A DNA stretch of 64,000 nucleotides from Clostridiales bacterium (GTDB lineage: Bacteria > Bacillota > Clostridia > Lachnospirales > Lachnospiraceae), in the NCBI GenBank assembly GCA_019420275.1, contig JAHZHN010000002.1, positions 204,285-268,284 of the forward strand, read 5' to 3'. The position numbers were made by a program, and so were the translations under genes. How positions within the stretch are numbered: the first letter of the stretch is position 1; the number at the start of each line of letters is the position of its first letter. The notes under the pieces are model-generated. The model was given only the letters and a program-made list of their open reading frames with translations, was not told the origin of the DNA and searched no databases. Of this stretch, positions 22,999-31,726 are shown one piece after another.

Positions 22999-24084
22999 TT
23001 ATTTTTTCCCTCTCCTGTTCATACAGTGTTTAAAGAATAATACAAAACTGCAGAAATAAATGATGATTGCTGAAATCAGATCTGAAATCTGCGCGCAGTA
23101 TACCATTTTATCCACATAGGAACCTCCGCTGGTAATGTGCTGAATGAAGAATGCGGAGAAAATACTTCCGATTGGATTCAAGCCTCCCAGGAAGGCTGCT
23201 GCAATTCCATTAAATCCCATGGCCGGCACTGCCGTCTGGGCACAGGACCACTGCTCTACACCACTCAGATATAGAAAAGCCGCTCCAAGTCCGGAAAGGC
23301 ATCCTGCAATGGCCATTGTCAGAATGATATTTCTCTTTTCCTTCATTCCCGCATATTTCGCCGCATCTTTGTTTAATCCCGTAGCTTTCAATTCATACCC
23401 TAATTTCGTTTTGCTCATCAAAACCCAAACAAAAACTGCAAAAACAATGGCCAGAGGGATTGCCAGTGTAACATACCGGTTGTTGGAAAAAAGCTGATCC
23501 AGACCGCAGTTTGGAATCAAGGCTCCCGGACTGTTGGTCCTTAATGCTGAGGTATATGTCGTGGTAGATTCCTTTACGCTGGTAAGCAGCATATTCATGC
23601 CGTATAAACTAATCCAGTTCAGCATGATTCCGGCAATTACCTCATTTACATTCAGATATGCTTTTAAGATTCCTGCAGCAGCGCCAAGGACTCCGCCGCC
23701 GACCAAAGCCGCGATCATACACACATACCATGGCATCTGATGTGCCAGTGCCAGATAAAGGCTTAACCCTACTCCGACAGTATACTGCCCTGACGCACCG
23801 ATATTAAACAATCCTACTTTGTACGCAAACAGGATGGACAGAGTGCACATCAAAAGCGGCGCCGTCTTGGCAAGAGTGCTTCCAAAATACTCCAGCGCAA
23901 CTTCCGGTCTCGGAAAATATAAAAAGTTCTTAAGAATGGAAGTCATTGCTTTCCCCGCTTCTGCCGGGTTGATAAACAGCAGTACAAGATATCCGATCAC
24001 AAGTCCAAGAAGAATACAAATCAAAGAGGCTGCAACTGTCTGAACTCCTTCTATTTCCAGGATCCGTTTCTTTTTTTCATTCAT
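22999..24084 (-). CDS. Nucleoside ABC transporter permease (NupP/YufP type)
   Basis: The 361-residue permease has a first helix at about 15-36 and further helices through residue 350. Family motifs are YKVGLFNIGASGQYTVG near residue 88 and LKATGLNKDAAKYAGMKEKRN near 231, followed by LSGLGAAFLYLSGVEQW. It pairs with the shorter permease downstream to form the channel of the BMP-type transporter. It starts three bases after the ATPase gene ends. Confidence 0.93.
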   Translation of the reverse strand: MNEKKKRILEIEGVQTVAASLICILLGLVIGYLVLLFINPAEAGKAMTSILKNFLYFPRPEVALEYFGSTLAKTAPLLMCTLSILFAYKVGLFNIGASGQYTVGVGLSLYLALAHQMPWYVCMIAALVGGGVLGAAAGILKAYLNVNEVIAGIMLNWISLYGMNMLLTSVKESTTTYTSALRTNSPGALIPNCGLDQLFSNNRYVTLAIPLAIVFAVFVWVLMSKTKLGYELKATGLNKDAAKYAGMKEKRNIILTMAIAGCLSGLGAAFLYLSGVEQWSCAQTAVPAMGFNGIAAAFLGGLNPIGSIFSAFFIQHITSGGSYVDKMVYCAQISDLISAIIIYFCSFVLFFKHCMNRRGKK

Positions 24085-24087
24085 TTT

Positions 24088-25614
24088 TTACACCTCCTGC
24101 TTCCTTGCCCCGGTCATGTAAAGACCAAGTTCTTCCACGGTTACTTCATCTGGTTTAAATTCACCGACCAGTTTTCCTTCATACATAACCAGAATACGAT
24201 CCGGCACATCCATAACCTCATCCAGTTCCAAACTTACCAGTAAAATACCTTTTCCGGCATCTCTTTGCTCAATGAGCTGTTTATGGATAAATTCAATTGC
24301 TCCGATATCAACACCTCTGGTCGGCTGTACCGCAATGAGCAGATCAGGGTCTTTGTCAATCTCCCTGGCGATAATTGCTTTCTGCTGATTTCCTCCTGAC
24401 ATTGCCCTGGTCACAGTGGAAGAACCTTGTCCGGAGCGGACATCAAATTTTTCAATCAGGCGGTCTGAATACTGGCGGATTTCTTTTCTCTTTAACAATC
24501 CGAACTTGTTGGTAAACTGCGGCTCAAAATATCTCTGAAGAACCATATTGTCTTCCAGAGTGTAATCCAGAATCAGTCCGTGTTTGTGACGGTCTTCCGG
24601 AATGTGACTCATTCCCATAACAGAACGGCTGCGGATGGATTCTTTTGTGATATCTTTTCCATTCATCATAAGACTTCCGCTCTTTAACGGTTCCAATCCG
24701 GAAATCCCATAAACCAGCTCTGTCTGTCCATTTCCATCAATCCCCGTAATACAGACAATTTCTCCTTTTCTCACCTGAAAACTTACATCCTGGACAGCAT
24801 CTTTCTTATTTTTTCCCATGACGGACATATGTTTCACATCCAGCACTACATCACCTGGCTGTGCCTCTTTTTTGTCTACCTGAAAACTTACGTCCCTTCC
24901 TACCATCATGGCGGACAGTTTTTCCGGCGTTGTATCTTTTGTCTCTACCGTTCCGACATATTTCCCTTTTCTTAAAACGGTACAGCGGTCTGAAACTTCC
25001 ATGATTTCATTCAGCTTATGGGAAATAAACAAAATACTTTTTCCTTCTTTGGCAAGATCTTTCATGATCTGCATCAGTTCCTGAATTTCCTGGATTGTAA
25101 GAACTGCTGTCGGCTCATCGAAAATTAAAATTTCATTGTCACGGTACAGCATCTTTAAAATTTCCGTTCTCTGCTGCATTCCTACCGTGATGTCTTCTAC
25201 GATCTCATCCGGATCAATTTGAAGATGATACCGCTTAGAAAGTTCCATCACTTTCTCTCTGGCTTCCTCTTTCTTCAAAAAGATTCCCTGGGTTGGTTCC
25301 GCTCCAAGAATGATGTTGTCCAGCACAGAAAAGCATTCGACCAATTTAAAATGCTGGTGTACCATTCCGATTCCAAGATCATTGGCATCATTTGGGTTTT
25401 TGATTTCTACTTTTTTACCATCTTTTCGAATTTCGCCTTCTTCCGGCTGATATAATCCAAACAATACACTCATCAGTGTGGATTTCCCCGCTCCATTTTC
25501 GCCCAGGAGCGCATGGATCTCGCCTTTTTTCAGCTGTAATGTTATATTGTCATTTGCTATTATCCCAGGAAACTTCTTAGTGATATTCAGCATTTCTACA
25601 GCGTATTCTCCCAT
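24088..25614 (-). CDS. Nucleoside ABC transporter ATP-binding protein (NupO/YufO type)
   Basis: The 508-residue protein has two fused ABC domains. The first (about 5-240) has Walker A GENGAGKST and Walker B ILIFDEPTAVLT. The second (about 256-500) has a divergent Walker A (GIDGNGQTE), signature MSGGNQQK and LLIAVQPTRGVD in place of the usual Walker B Asp-Glu. A degenerate second site is normal for the ribose/BMP-type family. It energises uptake through the two permeases encoded next, and starts 27 bases after the BMP lipoprotein gene. Confidence 0.94.
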   Translation of the reverse strand: MGEYAVEMLNITKKFPGIIANDNITLQLKKGEIHALLGENGAGKSTLMSVLFGLYQPEEGEIRKDGKKVEIKNPNDANDLGIGMVHQHFKLVECFSVLDNIILGAEPTQGIFLKKEEAREKVMELSKRYHLQIDPDEIVEDITVGMQQRTEILKMLYRDNEILIFDEPTAVLTIQEIQELMQIMKDLAKEGKSILFISHKLNEIMEVSDRCTVLRKGKYVGTVETKDTTPEKLSAMMVGRDVSFQVDKKEAQPGDVVLDVKHMSVMGKNKKDAVQDVSFQVRKGEIVCITGIDGNGQTELVYGISGLEPLKSGSLMMNGKDITKESIRSRSVMGMSHIPEDRHKHGLILDYTLEDNMVLQRYFEPQFTNKFGLLKRKEIRQYSDRLIEKFDVRSGQGSSTVTRAMSGGNQQKAIIAREIDKDPDLLIAVQPTRGVDIGAIEFIHKQLIEQRDAGKGILLVSLELDEVMDVPDRILVMYEGKLVGEFKPDEVTVEELGLYMTGARKQEV

Positions 25615-25641
25615 TTATCCTTCCTCCTTCCAATATATTTT

Positions 25642-26829
25642 TTACATGATGGATCCTTTTCTTTCCTTCACCTTAATGTTTACCTTCGGCATCTTATCTG
25701 TAGAATTATCAATTTTAATTTTTCCGTCATAAATTTTCTTTACCAGTTCATGGTAATTTTCTATTGTAAACTTTTGATTCCATTTTGTTGTATCTTCCGG
25801 AAGACCAACATAATTAAGTTCTGTATCTGTTCCAGAAATCAGCCCCAGATTTTCAATCTTTCCTACATGTTCATCCCATGTGTTCTGTACAATGATAGAG
25901 TCCAGCATGGCTTTTACCGTAGCCCCCAGTCCTTTCATGGCTGAAGTAACGGTCATTCCTTTTCCGTAGGCATCAATTGTCGCAGACTGATCACTATCTG
26001 CACCAATCACTTTTCCATTTACTTTTGCCGCTGCTTCCGCTACCGATGTAAAAATACCTCCGCCGCAGGCAAATACGATTTCCGTTCCCTGACTGTACCA
26101 CGTGTCCATTGCCGCCGTAATCTCTGTAGATCCGTAGAACTGTCCGCCATACGCATACTGCACTTCCACCTTATCGGTTACGCCAAGATCTTTTGCTGCA
26201 TCATTGATTCCCTGTACATATCCATATCCAAACCGAATAACCGCAGGAACCGCCTGTCCGCCGAGGAATCCAAGCTTGCGGTATCCCAGTCGAACCGCCG
26301 TGTAGCCTGCCATGTATCCGGGAATTTCTTCCTGATAAACAGCGCAGTAAGTATTTTTCGTATTATAATAATCGGAAGCTTTATAGGCATCTGGATTCTC
26401 ATAATATTTATTTCCCACAGCAGCTGCAATGATATCTCCGGCCGTCATATCAAGAGCAATAAATTTCACATCCGGATATTTATAAGTTACCTCTACCAGT
26501 GCCGGCGCAAAAATGTAACCAGGCATTACGATAATATTATATCCTTCTGCAACCGCCACATCGATCATTGCGATTCGGGCATAGTCAGTATCACCATCCG
26601 GTTTCTTGTAAGTAAAATCAATGTCATTTTTTTTACAATATTCCAGACAGGCTTCATATGTCGTCTGGTTGAAGGACTGGTCCGTAATATCGCCGCTGTC
26701 CGTGATCATGGCAACTTTATATTTTGACCCATCAGAGCTTTCATCGGTCTTTTCTGATCCACATCCGGTCATGGAACATATGACAACGATGACAAGCAGC
26801 AACACTGCAAATTTTTTGATTTTTTTCAT
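25642..26829 (-). CDS. BMP-family nucleoside-binding lipoprotein (NupN/YufN type)
   Basis: The 395-residue protein starts with a lipoprotein signal (KKFAVLLLVIVVICSMTGCG; lipid-modified Cys at residue 23). The body matches the Bmp/PnrA family, which binds purine or pyrimidine nucleosides outside the membrane: VAMITDSGDITDQSFNQTTYE near residue 39, NIIVMPGYIFAPAL near 99, LGFLGGQAVPAVIRFGYGYVQG near 186 and EIVFACGGGIFTSV near 248. It is highly likely to be the specificity component of the adjoining ABC importer. Confidence 0.94.
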   Translation of the reverse strand: MKKIKKFAVLLLVIVVICSMTGCGSEKTDESSDGSKYKVAMITDSGDITDQSFNQTTYEACLEYCKKNDIDFTYKKPDGDTDYARIAMIDVAVAEGYNIIVMPGYIFAPALVEVTYKYPDVKFIALDMTAGDIIAAAVGNKYYENPDAYKASDYYNTKNTYCAVYQEEIPGYMAGYTAVRLGYRKLGFLGGQAVPAVIRFGYGYVQGINDAAKDLGVTDKVEVQYAYGGQFYGSTEITAAMDTWYSQGTEIVFACGGGIFTSVAEAAAKVNGKVIGADSDQSATIDAYGKGMTVTSAMKGLGATVKAMLDSIIVQNTWDEHVGKIENLGLISGTDTELNYVGLPEDTTKWNQKFTIENYHELVKKIYDGKIKIDNSTDKMPKVNIKVKERKGSIM

Positions 26830-26850
26830 GGCTTTCCTCCCTTTGAATCA

Positions 26851-28041
26851 TTATTTTAAATCCGCAAGCAATGAAGTACCAATCGTATCCTCCGGCATCG
26901 ATAACCCAAAATTATCAAGAACTGTTGCTCCAATGACCCCAAAGGTCTCCTGTTCCTGCAGGACACCGTCTCCTTCCATTGATTTTGAATAGGCAAGGAA
27001 TGGAACTTTTTCTCTCGTATGATCCGTTCCTATATATGTCGGATCATTTCCGTGATCTGCCGTGATCATAAGCAAATCGTCCTCCCGAAGCGTTTCAAGC
27101 AAAATTCCAAGTTTCTGATCGAAAGCCTCCAGTTCCTTTGCATATCCTTGTGGATTTCTTCGGTGCCCCCATTTAGCATCAAAATCCACAAGATTTACAA
27201 AACAAAGTCCGTGAAAGTCAGTTTGGGCAAGTTCTATGGTCTGCTCCATGCCGTGAACAGATGATTTGGACTTATGTCCCTCTGTAATTCCTTCTCCGTC
27301 AAAGATATCTTCAATCTTTCCGACGGAAATCACATCAAATCCTCTATCTTTCAGCACATTTAAAGCCGTTCTGACCGGCGGCTTCAAAGCATAATCATGG
27401 CGGTTGCTCGTCCGTTCAAATTCTCCTTTTTTCTTTCCGATATAAGGTCTTGCAATTACCCTTCCCACTCTCCATTCTTCCTTCATCGTCAGTTCACGGG
27501 CAATTTCACAGCAGCGATACAGTTCTTTTAAATCAAAAGTTTCTTCATTTCCACAGATCTGAAGGACTGAATCCGCAGAAGTATATACGATCATATGGCC
27601 TGTAGCGATTTCTTCTTCTCCCAGTTCTTCAATGATTTCCGTCCCGCTGGCACTTTTATTTCCAATGACTTTATGTCCAGTCCGTTTTTCCAGTTCATCG
27701 ATCAGCTCTTTTGGAAATCCGTGTTCAGTAAAAGTCTTAAAAGGTTTCTTTGTCTCGACCCCCATCATCTCCCAGTGTCCTGTCATCGTATCTTTTCCAT
27801 TGCTCTTTTCCCGCAGAACTCCTCGATATCCCAGAGGTTCATCCAATGGCTCCACCTGCTTCAGCGGCGTAAGATTGGCCATGCCAAGTTTCTGCAGATT
27901 GGGGATTTCAAAGGAGTCCACAGACTTTGAAATATGTCCTAACGTGTTCGTTCCCACATCTCCGAATTTCTCTGCATCGGGCATTTCTCCGATTCCAAGA
28001 GAATCAATCACAATGACAAATATCCGTTTACATTTCTTCAT
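26851..28041 (-). CDS. deoB: Phosphopentomutase
   Basis: The 396-residue alkaline-phosphatase-superfamily enzyme interconverts ribose or deoxyribose 1-phosphate and 5-phosphate. Metal ligands are visible in VIVIDSLGIGEMPDAEKFGD near residue 10, the phosphorylated Thr in KDTMTGHWEM near 84, and ITADHGNDPTYIGTDHTRE near 325. The start at 28041 follows AGGAGGG by five bases and overlaps the end of cdd by 14 bases. It links the phosphorylases to deoC. Confidence 0.95.
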   Translation of the reverse strand: MKKCKRIFVIVIDSLGIGEMPDAEKFGDVGTNTLGHISKSVDSFEIPNLQKLGMANLTPLKQVEPLDEPLGYRGVLREKSNGKDTMTGHWEMMGVETKKPFKTFTEHGFPKELIDELEKRTGHKVIGNKSASGTEIIEELGEEEIATGHMIVYTSADSVLQICGNEETFDLKELYRCCEIARELTMKEEWRVGRVIARPYIGKKKGEFERTSNRHDYALKPPVRTALNVLKDRGFDVISVGKIEDIFDGEGITEGHKSKSSVHGMEQTIELAQTDFHGLCFVNLVDFDAKWGHRRNPQGYAKELEAFDQKLGILLETLREDDLLMITADHGNDPTYIGTDHTREKVPFLAYSKSMEGDGVLQEQETFGVIGATVLDNFGLSMPEDTIGTSLLADLK

Positions 28042-28468
28042 GTTTTCCCTCCTGTAAATTGCCTGGTCCGAACCCAAGAGGCATCAGATCTTTCAGCTTA
28101 TATATCTTATAATCATCTTTCCCCTTCGCCAAAATTATCTCAAATTCTTCCGGAGAACAAAATTCCATCATTACCTGCCGGCAGACACCGCACGGAGCTG
28201 TATAATCCGTCAATTCTCCATTCATCCCTCCCACGATACAGATAGCTTGGAACGTCCTGACACCTTCACTGACTGCTTTAAAAAAGGCTGTGCGCTCTGC
28301 GCAGTTGGTTGGTGTATACGCAGCATTTTCAATATTGCACCCTGTATATATTGTTCCGTTCTCTGCCAGGAGTGCAGCCCCAACCTTAAAATGGGAATAC
28401 GGTGTATAAGAATAGGGCAGCTGTTTGACTGCTGTTTTGATCAGTTCCTGAATCACTGTTTTTTCCAT
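28028..28468 (-). CDS. cdd: Cytidine deaminase
   Basis: The 146-residue protein is a homotetrameric-type cytidine deaminase that converts (deoxy)cytidine to (deoxy)uridine. Its zinc site is in NCAERTAFFKA (Cys-Ala-Glu) near residue 53 and APCGVCRQVMMEF near 89, and the N-terminal YSHFKVGAALL and CNIENAAYT motifs are present. Its stop overlaps the deoB start. Its product is the substrate of the uridine phosphorylase encoded just upstream. Confidence 0.95.
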   Translation of the reverse strand: MEKTVIQELIKTAVKQLPYSYTPYSHFKVGAALLAENGTIYTGCNIENAAYTPTNCAERTAFFKAVSEGVRTFQAICIVGGMNGELTDYTAPCGVCRQVMMEFCSPEEFEIILAKGKDDYKIYKLKDLMPLGFGPGNLQEGKHEEM

Positions 28469-28479
28469 ATATTTTCCTC

Positions 28480-29262
28480 CTATTCTTCTGATGCCTGGTC
28501 TTGTCTGATCAGCTTTCGGATGGCTTCTACGGCTACGCGGATAGCCATATCCGTGTCATGAACTACAGGATTATCCAATCCTTCCTTTTCTCTTTCCTGA
28601 TTTGCCAAAACAAGGAAACAGGAGCCTGCTCTGACTTTTAAATGGCTCGCAACAACAAATAAGGCTGCAGATTCCATCTCTGAGGCAAGGCATCCAAGCC
28701 TCTTCCATGCCTCCCATTTGTTCAGAAGTTCATAGCTGACTGGTTTTGTTTCTGGTGAATGCTGTCCGTAAAAAGAATCTTTGCACTGAACTACGCCGAC
28801 GTGATATCTCTGCTTCAGTTCCTCTGCTGCCTGCATCAGCGCATTGGTGATTCGAATGTCCGCCACTGCCGGAAATTCAATCGGTGCATATTCTCTGCTG
28901 GTTCCTTCCATACGGATTGCTCCATTGGCAATTACCACATCACCGCTTTTTACATCCAGCTGCATGCCGCCGCATGTACCGATCCTAATAAATGTGTCCG
29001 CTCCTGACATAACAAGTTCTTCCATGGCAATCGATGCTGATGGCCCGCCAATCCCTGTGGATGTTACACTGACTTTCACTCCATCCAGATATCCTGTGTA
29101 GGTCACATATTCTCTGCTGTCAGCAATCATCTTCGCATCATCAAAATACCGGGCAATCTTTTCACACCGTTTCGGATCTCCCGGAAGAATCACATATCTG
29201 CCTACGTCGCCTTTCCCTACTTGGATATGATACTGTTTGTTCGCATCCTCTGAGTAATTCAT
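28480..29262 (-). CDS. udp: Uridine phosphorylase
   Basis: The 260-residue NP-I family enzyme has VGRYVILPGDPKRCEKIA near residue 20, TGIGGPSASIAMEELV near 74, RIGTCGGMQ near 98 and ASEMESAALFVVAS near 199, the active-site pattern of uridine phosphorylase. It cleaves uridine or deoxyuridine with phosphate to uracil and (deoxy)ribose 1-phosphate. It is the first gene of the operon that runs to 16833. No clear promoter stands out in the AT-rich leader (29263-29430). Confidence 0.92.
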   Translation of the reverse strand: MNYSEDANKQYHIQVGKGDVGRYVILPGDPKRCEKIARYFDDAKMIADSREYVTYTGYLDGVKVSVTSTGIGGPSASIAMEELVMSGADTFIRIGTCGGMQLDVKSGDVVIANGAIRMEGTSREYAPIEFPAVADIRITNALMQAAEELKQRYHVGVVQCKDSFYGQHSPETKPVSYELLNKWEAWKRLGCLASEMESAALFVVASHLKVRAGSCFLVLANQEREKEGLDNPVVHDTDMAIRVAVEAIRKLIRQDQASEE

Positions 29263-29430
29263 CCTCGTACCTCACTTTCCTGTTTTTATTATCTGTTAAT
29301 TACATCTTATCCTTAAGTGAAAATCAGAAAAAGGACTCAAGTCCTCTTATTGTTGATTTTCGTCAATTTTCCTAGTTTTATTCTGGTTTTTTTGTACATT
29401 TTTCCCATATTCCCATCTCACTTTTCGCAT

Positions 29431-29472
29431 AAAAAAACCGGAGATAACTTTTTTGCAAAAGATATCTCCGGC
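29431..29472 (-). terminator. Intrinsic terminator after the tag gene
   Basis: GCCGGAGATA pairs with TATCTCCGGT around a loop, and the minus-strand transcript ends in seven U residues. It lies 37 bases past the tag stop. Confidence 0.88.
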
Positions 29473-29509
29473 AAATCTGTATCTGCCGCTGAAATATGTA
29501 TTCCCCATC

Positions 29510-30064
29510 TTAATGTTCCAAAAAACACCCTTCTTCATGAGAATAGATGATTCCAACTGCCTGCATATAAGAATAGATGATGGTTGTCCCTACAAATTTC
29601 ATTCCCCGCTTCTTCAAATCATCTGATACCTGATCAGAAAGCTCTGAACGAGTCTTCCCTTTCTCATAGATCACCTGGCCATTTGTCCAATGCCAGATAT
29701 AACGCGAAAAACTCTGATACTCCCTTTGTATCTCACGAAAAATCCTTGCATTGTGAACTGCCGCCCGGATTTTCAGCCGATTTCGGATAATTCCTGGATT
29801 TCCTCTGAGCCTCTCCTCATCTTCTTCTGTATAATCACAGACTTTATCCAAATCAAAATGATCAAACGCTTCCCGAAATGCCTCCCGTTTGTTGAGCACA
29901 CACTCCCATGACAGACCTGCCTGAAAAGATTCCAATACCAGCATTTCAAACAGATCATGATCATCATAAGAAGGAATTCCCCATTCTTCATCATGATATC
30001 GTACATATGTCTCATTCTTTGGATTTGCCCACCGGCATCTTATTTTCCCATCTTTCCAGACCAT
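29510..30064 (-). CDS. tag: DNA-3-methyladenine glycosylase I
   Basis: The 184-residue protein matches Tag throughout: IRCRWANPKNETYVRYHDEEWG at the N-terminus (zinc Cys, His and the catalytic-site Glu region), DLFEMLVLESFQAGLSW near residue 37, RGNPGIIRNRLKI in the middle, and FVGTTIIYSYMQAVG near the C-terminus. It removes 3-methyladenine from alkylated DNA. Its start lies 25 bases inside the end of the ogt gene, so the two are coupled. With ogt, the MGMT-like gene and a Crp/Fnr regulator it forms a four-gene operon. Confidence 0.95.
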   Translation of the reverse strand: MVWKDGKIRCRWANPKNETYVRYHDEEWGIPSYDDHDLFEMLVLESFQAGLSWECVLNKREAFREAFDHFDLDKVCDYTEEDEERLRGNPGIIRNRLKIRAAVHNARIFREIQREYQSFSRYIWHWTNGQVIYEKGKTRSELSDQVSDDLKKRGMKFVGTTIIYSYMQAVGIIYSHEEGCFLEH

Positions 30065-30597
30065 CCTGTTTCTCCTTTTCTATTTCGCAATGGCTGCAAA
30101 ACAGCGCCTTCATGTTCCAAAAGTTTTTTCTTCCTTTCGATCCCGCCGGCATATCCGGTCAGGCTTCCATCGGAACCGATCACCCGGTGACATGGAATGA
30201 TAATTGAAATTGGATTGTGCCCTATGGCTCCTCCGACTGCCTGAGGCGACATTCTCTCCAGATTCCGCTCTTTTGCAGCTTTGCGGGCAACTTCTCCGTA
30301 TGTCGTCACTTCGCCATATGGAATTTCGCATAAAATCTTCCAAACACTCTGTCTAAACTGTGACCCGGCAGGCCGCAGCAGCAGTTCATTGATCTCGGGT
30401 CTTTTTCCTTCAAAATAGCGCTGTATCCAGTCTTCTGTCCTCTGAAAAATTTCCAGATCATCCTTCTGATACATCCCATCCAAAATGGATGCAGAAAAAT
30501 ACTTTTGCCCCTGAAACCAGAGTCCGCACAAAGCCTCTCCGTCACTGGCAAGAATCACAGTTCCCAGAGGCACTGTAAACTTCGTCCAATAAAGCAT
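30040..30597 (-). CDS. ogt: Methylated-DNA-protein-cysteine methyltransferase
   Basis: The 185-residue protein has the O6-alkylguanine transferase active site IIIPCHRVIGSDGSLTGYAGG, with the acceptor Cys near residue 142, an N-terminal ribonuclease-like lobe, and FRQSVWKILCEIPYGEVTTYGEVA preceding the helix-turn-helix. It transfers alkyl groups from O6-alkylguanine in DNA to itself. The last 20 residues are basic. It overlaps tag and follows the small MGMT-like gene by 39 bases. Confidence 0.94.
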   Translation of the reverse strand: MLYWTKFTVPLGTVILASDGEALCGLWFQGQKYFSASILDGMYQKDDLEIFQRTEDWIQRYFEGKRPEINELLLRPAGSQFRQSVWKILCEIPYGEVTTYGEVARKAAKERNLERMSPQAVGGAIGHNPISIIIPCHRVIGSDGSLTGYAGGIERKKKLLEHEGAVLQPLRNRKGETGWSGKMGK

Positions 30598-30636
30598 ATC
30601 CTTCCTCCTTATATCAGCATAGGATCCTTTGTGTGT

Positions 30637-30936
30637 CTAGCAGCCGTCCCATTGGTATTGTTTTAAATTAACATGCCGGCTGTCTTTCAGTTCCACTCCT
30701 TCCTGCTGAAGCAAAAATCCCTGTTCCGTCCATCCAGGAACCAGTCTTCCTGCATGATTTACAACTCTGTGACATGGATACTCTCCATAGTTTTGGGCCA
30801 TTCCAAGAACCTTCCCTACGAGTCTTGCATTCCTTTCTTTTCCAATGAGACTGGCAATCTGTCCGTAGGTAGCAACTTTGCCTCTCGGTATTTCATCCAC
30901 TACAGATAATATCTCATAAATTAATTTTTCATCCAC
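30637..30936 (-). CDS. MGMT-domain small protein (alkyltransferase-like)
   Basis: This 99-residue protein contains only the DNA-binding lobe of the alkylguanine transferase fold: VDEIPRGKVATYGQIASLIG, a recognition helix, and YPCHRVVNHAGRLVPGW with a Cys near residue 56. Classical alkyltransferase-like (ATL) proteins have Trp at the Cys position; here the Cys is kept, so it may either transfer alkyl groups or flag lesions for excision repair. It begins 11 bases after the Crp/Fnr gene in a DNA-alkylation repair operon. Confidence 0.88.
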   Translation of the reverse strand: MDEKLIYEILSVVDEIPRGKVATYGQIASLIGKERNARLVGKVLGMAQNYGEYPCHRVVNHAGRLVPGWTEQGFLLQQEGVELKDSRHVNLKQYQWDGC

Positions 30937-30947
30937 CCTGCAGCTCC

Positions 30948-31625
30948 TTATTCCATGTAGTTCATTCCATCTTTCAGCAGTTCAAAATGATTGCGCCTTA
31001 CTTTGATCAGTCCGTCTTTCTGCATCTTGCTTAATGCACTGGACATAGCAGACCGGTCTACTCCCAGATAATCTGCCAGCTGCTGCCGATTAAATAAAAT
31101 GTCAAACTTATTATTTCCATAAATCAATGCCTGATCAGACAAGTATGATAACAGTTTTGCACGGATTGTTTTTGGTGATGTATGAAAAATCCTGCGTGAC
31201 AGACTCAGATTTTTCTGCGCTGCTATGGCAAGCAGATTTTTTATCAGTCTGCTGTGAAACTGACAGGACTGAGGGCATGTTTCTATCACTCGCTCGATAT
31301 GAAAAAACAGCACCTTTACATCTGTTGCAGCTGTCACATTCACCATCAGCTTCTCTCCGCTCACACATGCATAGGTTTCTGCAAAGATCTGTCCCGGACC
31401 AATCTGATCCAAAATACTTCTGTTTCCCCATATATCATCATTTTCAATGAGAGCACTGCCTGATATCACCATTCCCAGAGAAGTCACAGTATCTCCCATA
31501 TGCAAAATAATTTCATCCTTTTTATAATTTTTTTCTTCTGTTTTTAAACAGTCCAGCATTAAATGTATCTCTGTCTCAGAGATCCCCTGAAATAATTTTG
31601 TATCTGATAATCTAATTTCTTTCAT
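30948..31625 (-). CDS. Crp/Fnr family regulator divergent from hcp (HcpR-like)
   Basis: The 225-residue protein has a sensory jelly roll (about 12-125) and a winged helix with NRQQLADYLGVDRSAMSSALSKMQKDG near residue 178. The start at 31625 is preferred over an upstream extension because AGGGGAAAG lies just before it and the family usually begins here. Crp/Fnr regulators next to hcp commonly respond to nitric oxide or nitrosative stress (HcpR, DnrD/Dnr types). A palindrome TGTTGTT-TG-AACAACA in the shared intergenic region is a natural binding site. Its own operon carries three DNA-alkylation repair genes. Confidence 0.88.
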   Translation of the reverse strand: MKEIRLSDTKLFQGISETEIHLMLDCLKTEEKNYKKDEIILHMGDTVTSLGMVISGSALIENDDIWGNRSILDQIGPGQIFAETYACVSGEKLMVNVTAATDVKVLFFHIERVIETCPQSCQFHSRLIKNLLAIAAQKNLSLSRRIFHTSPKTIRAKLLSYLSDQALIYGNNKFDILFNRQQLADYLGVDRSAMSSALSKMQKDGLIKVRRNHFELLKDGMNYME

Positions 31626-31638
31626 TACTTTCCCCTTT

Positions 31639-31654
31639 TGTTGTTTGAACAACA
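31639..31654. promoter_or_regulatory. Palindromic operator between hcp and its regulator
   Basis: TGTTGTT-TG-AACAACA has 7-base perfect arms, and a further TGTTGT half-site lies at 31658-31663. The centre is about 41 bases upstream of the expected hcp start point (TATTATAC near 31673-31680), the spacing typical of class II activation by Crp/Fnr proteins. It is also 15-30 bases upstream of the regulator start, allowing autoregulation. Confidence 0.65.
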
Positions 31655-31726
31655 TACTGTTGTCAATAATTATATTATACTCTTGCTGCAGTATGAAACA
31701 AGCACAAATCAAGGAGGATTTTATTC

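Noticed and set aside
29327..29350. Short palindrome AGGACT-CA-AGTCCT upstream of udp
   Set aside because: Only six base pairs, no T-run on either strand and no known operator pattern; too weak to list.
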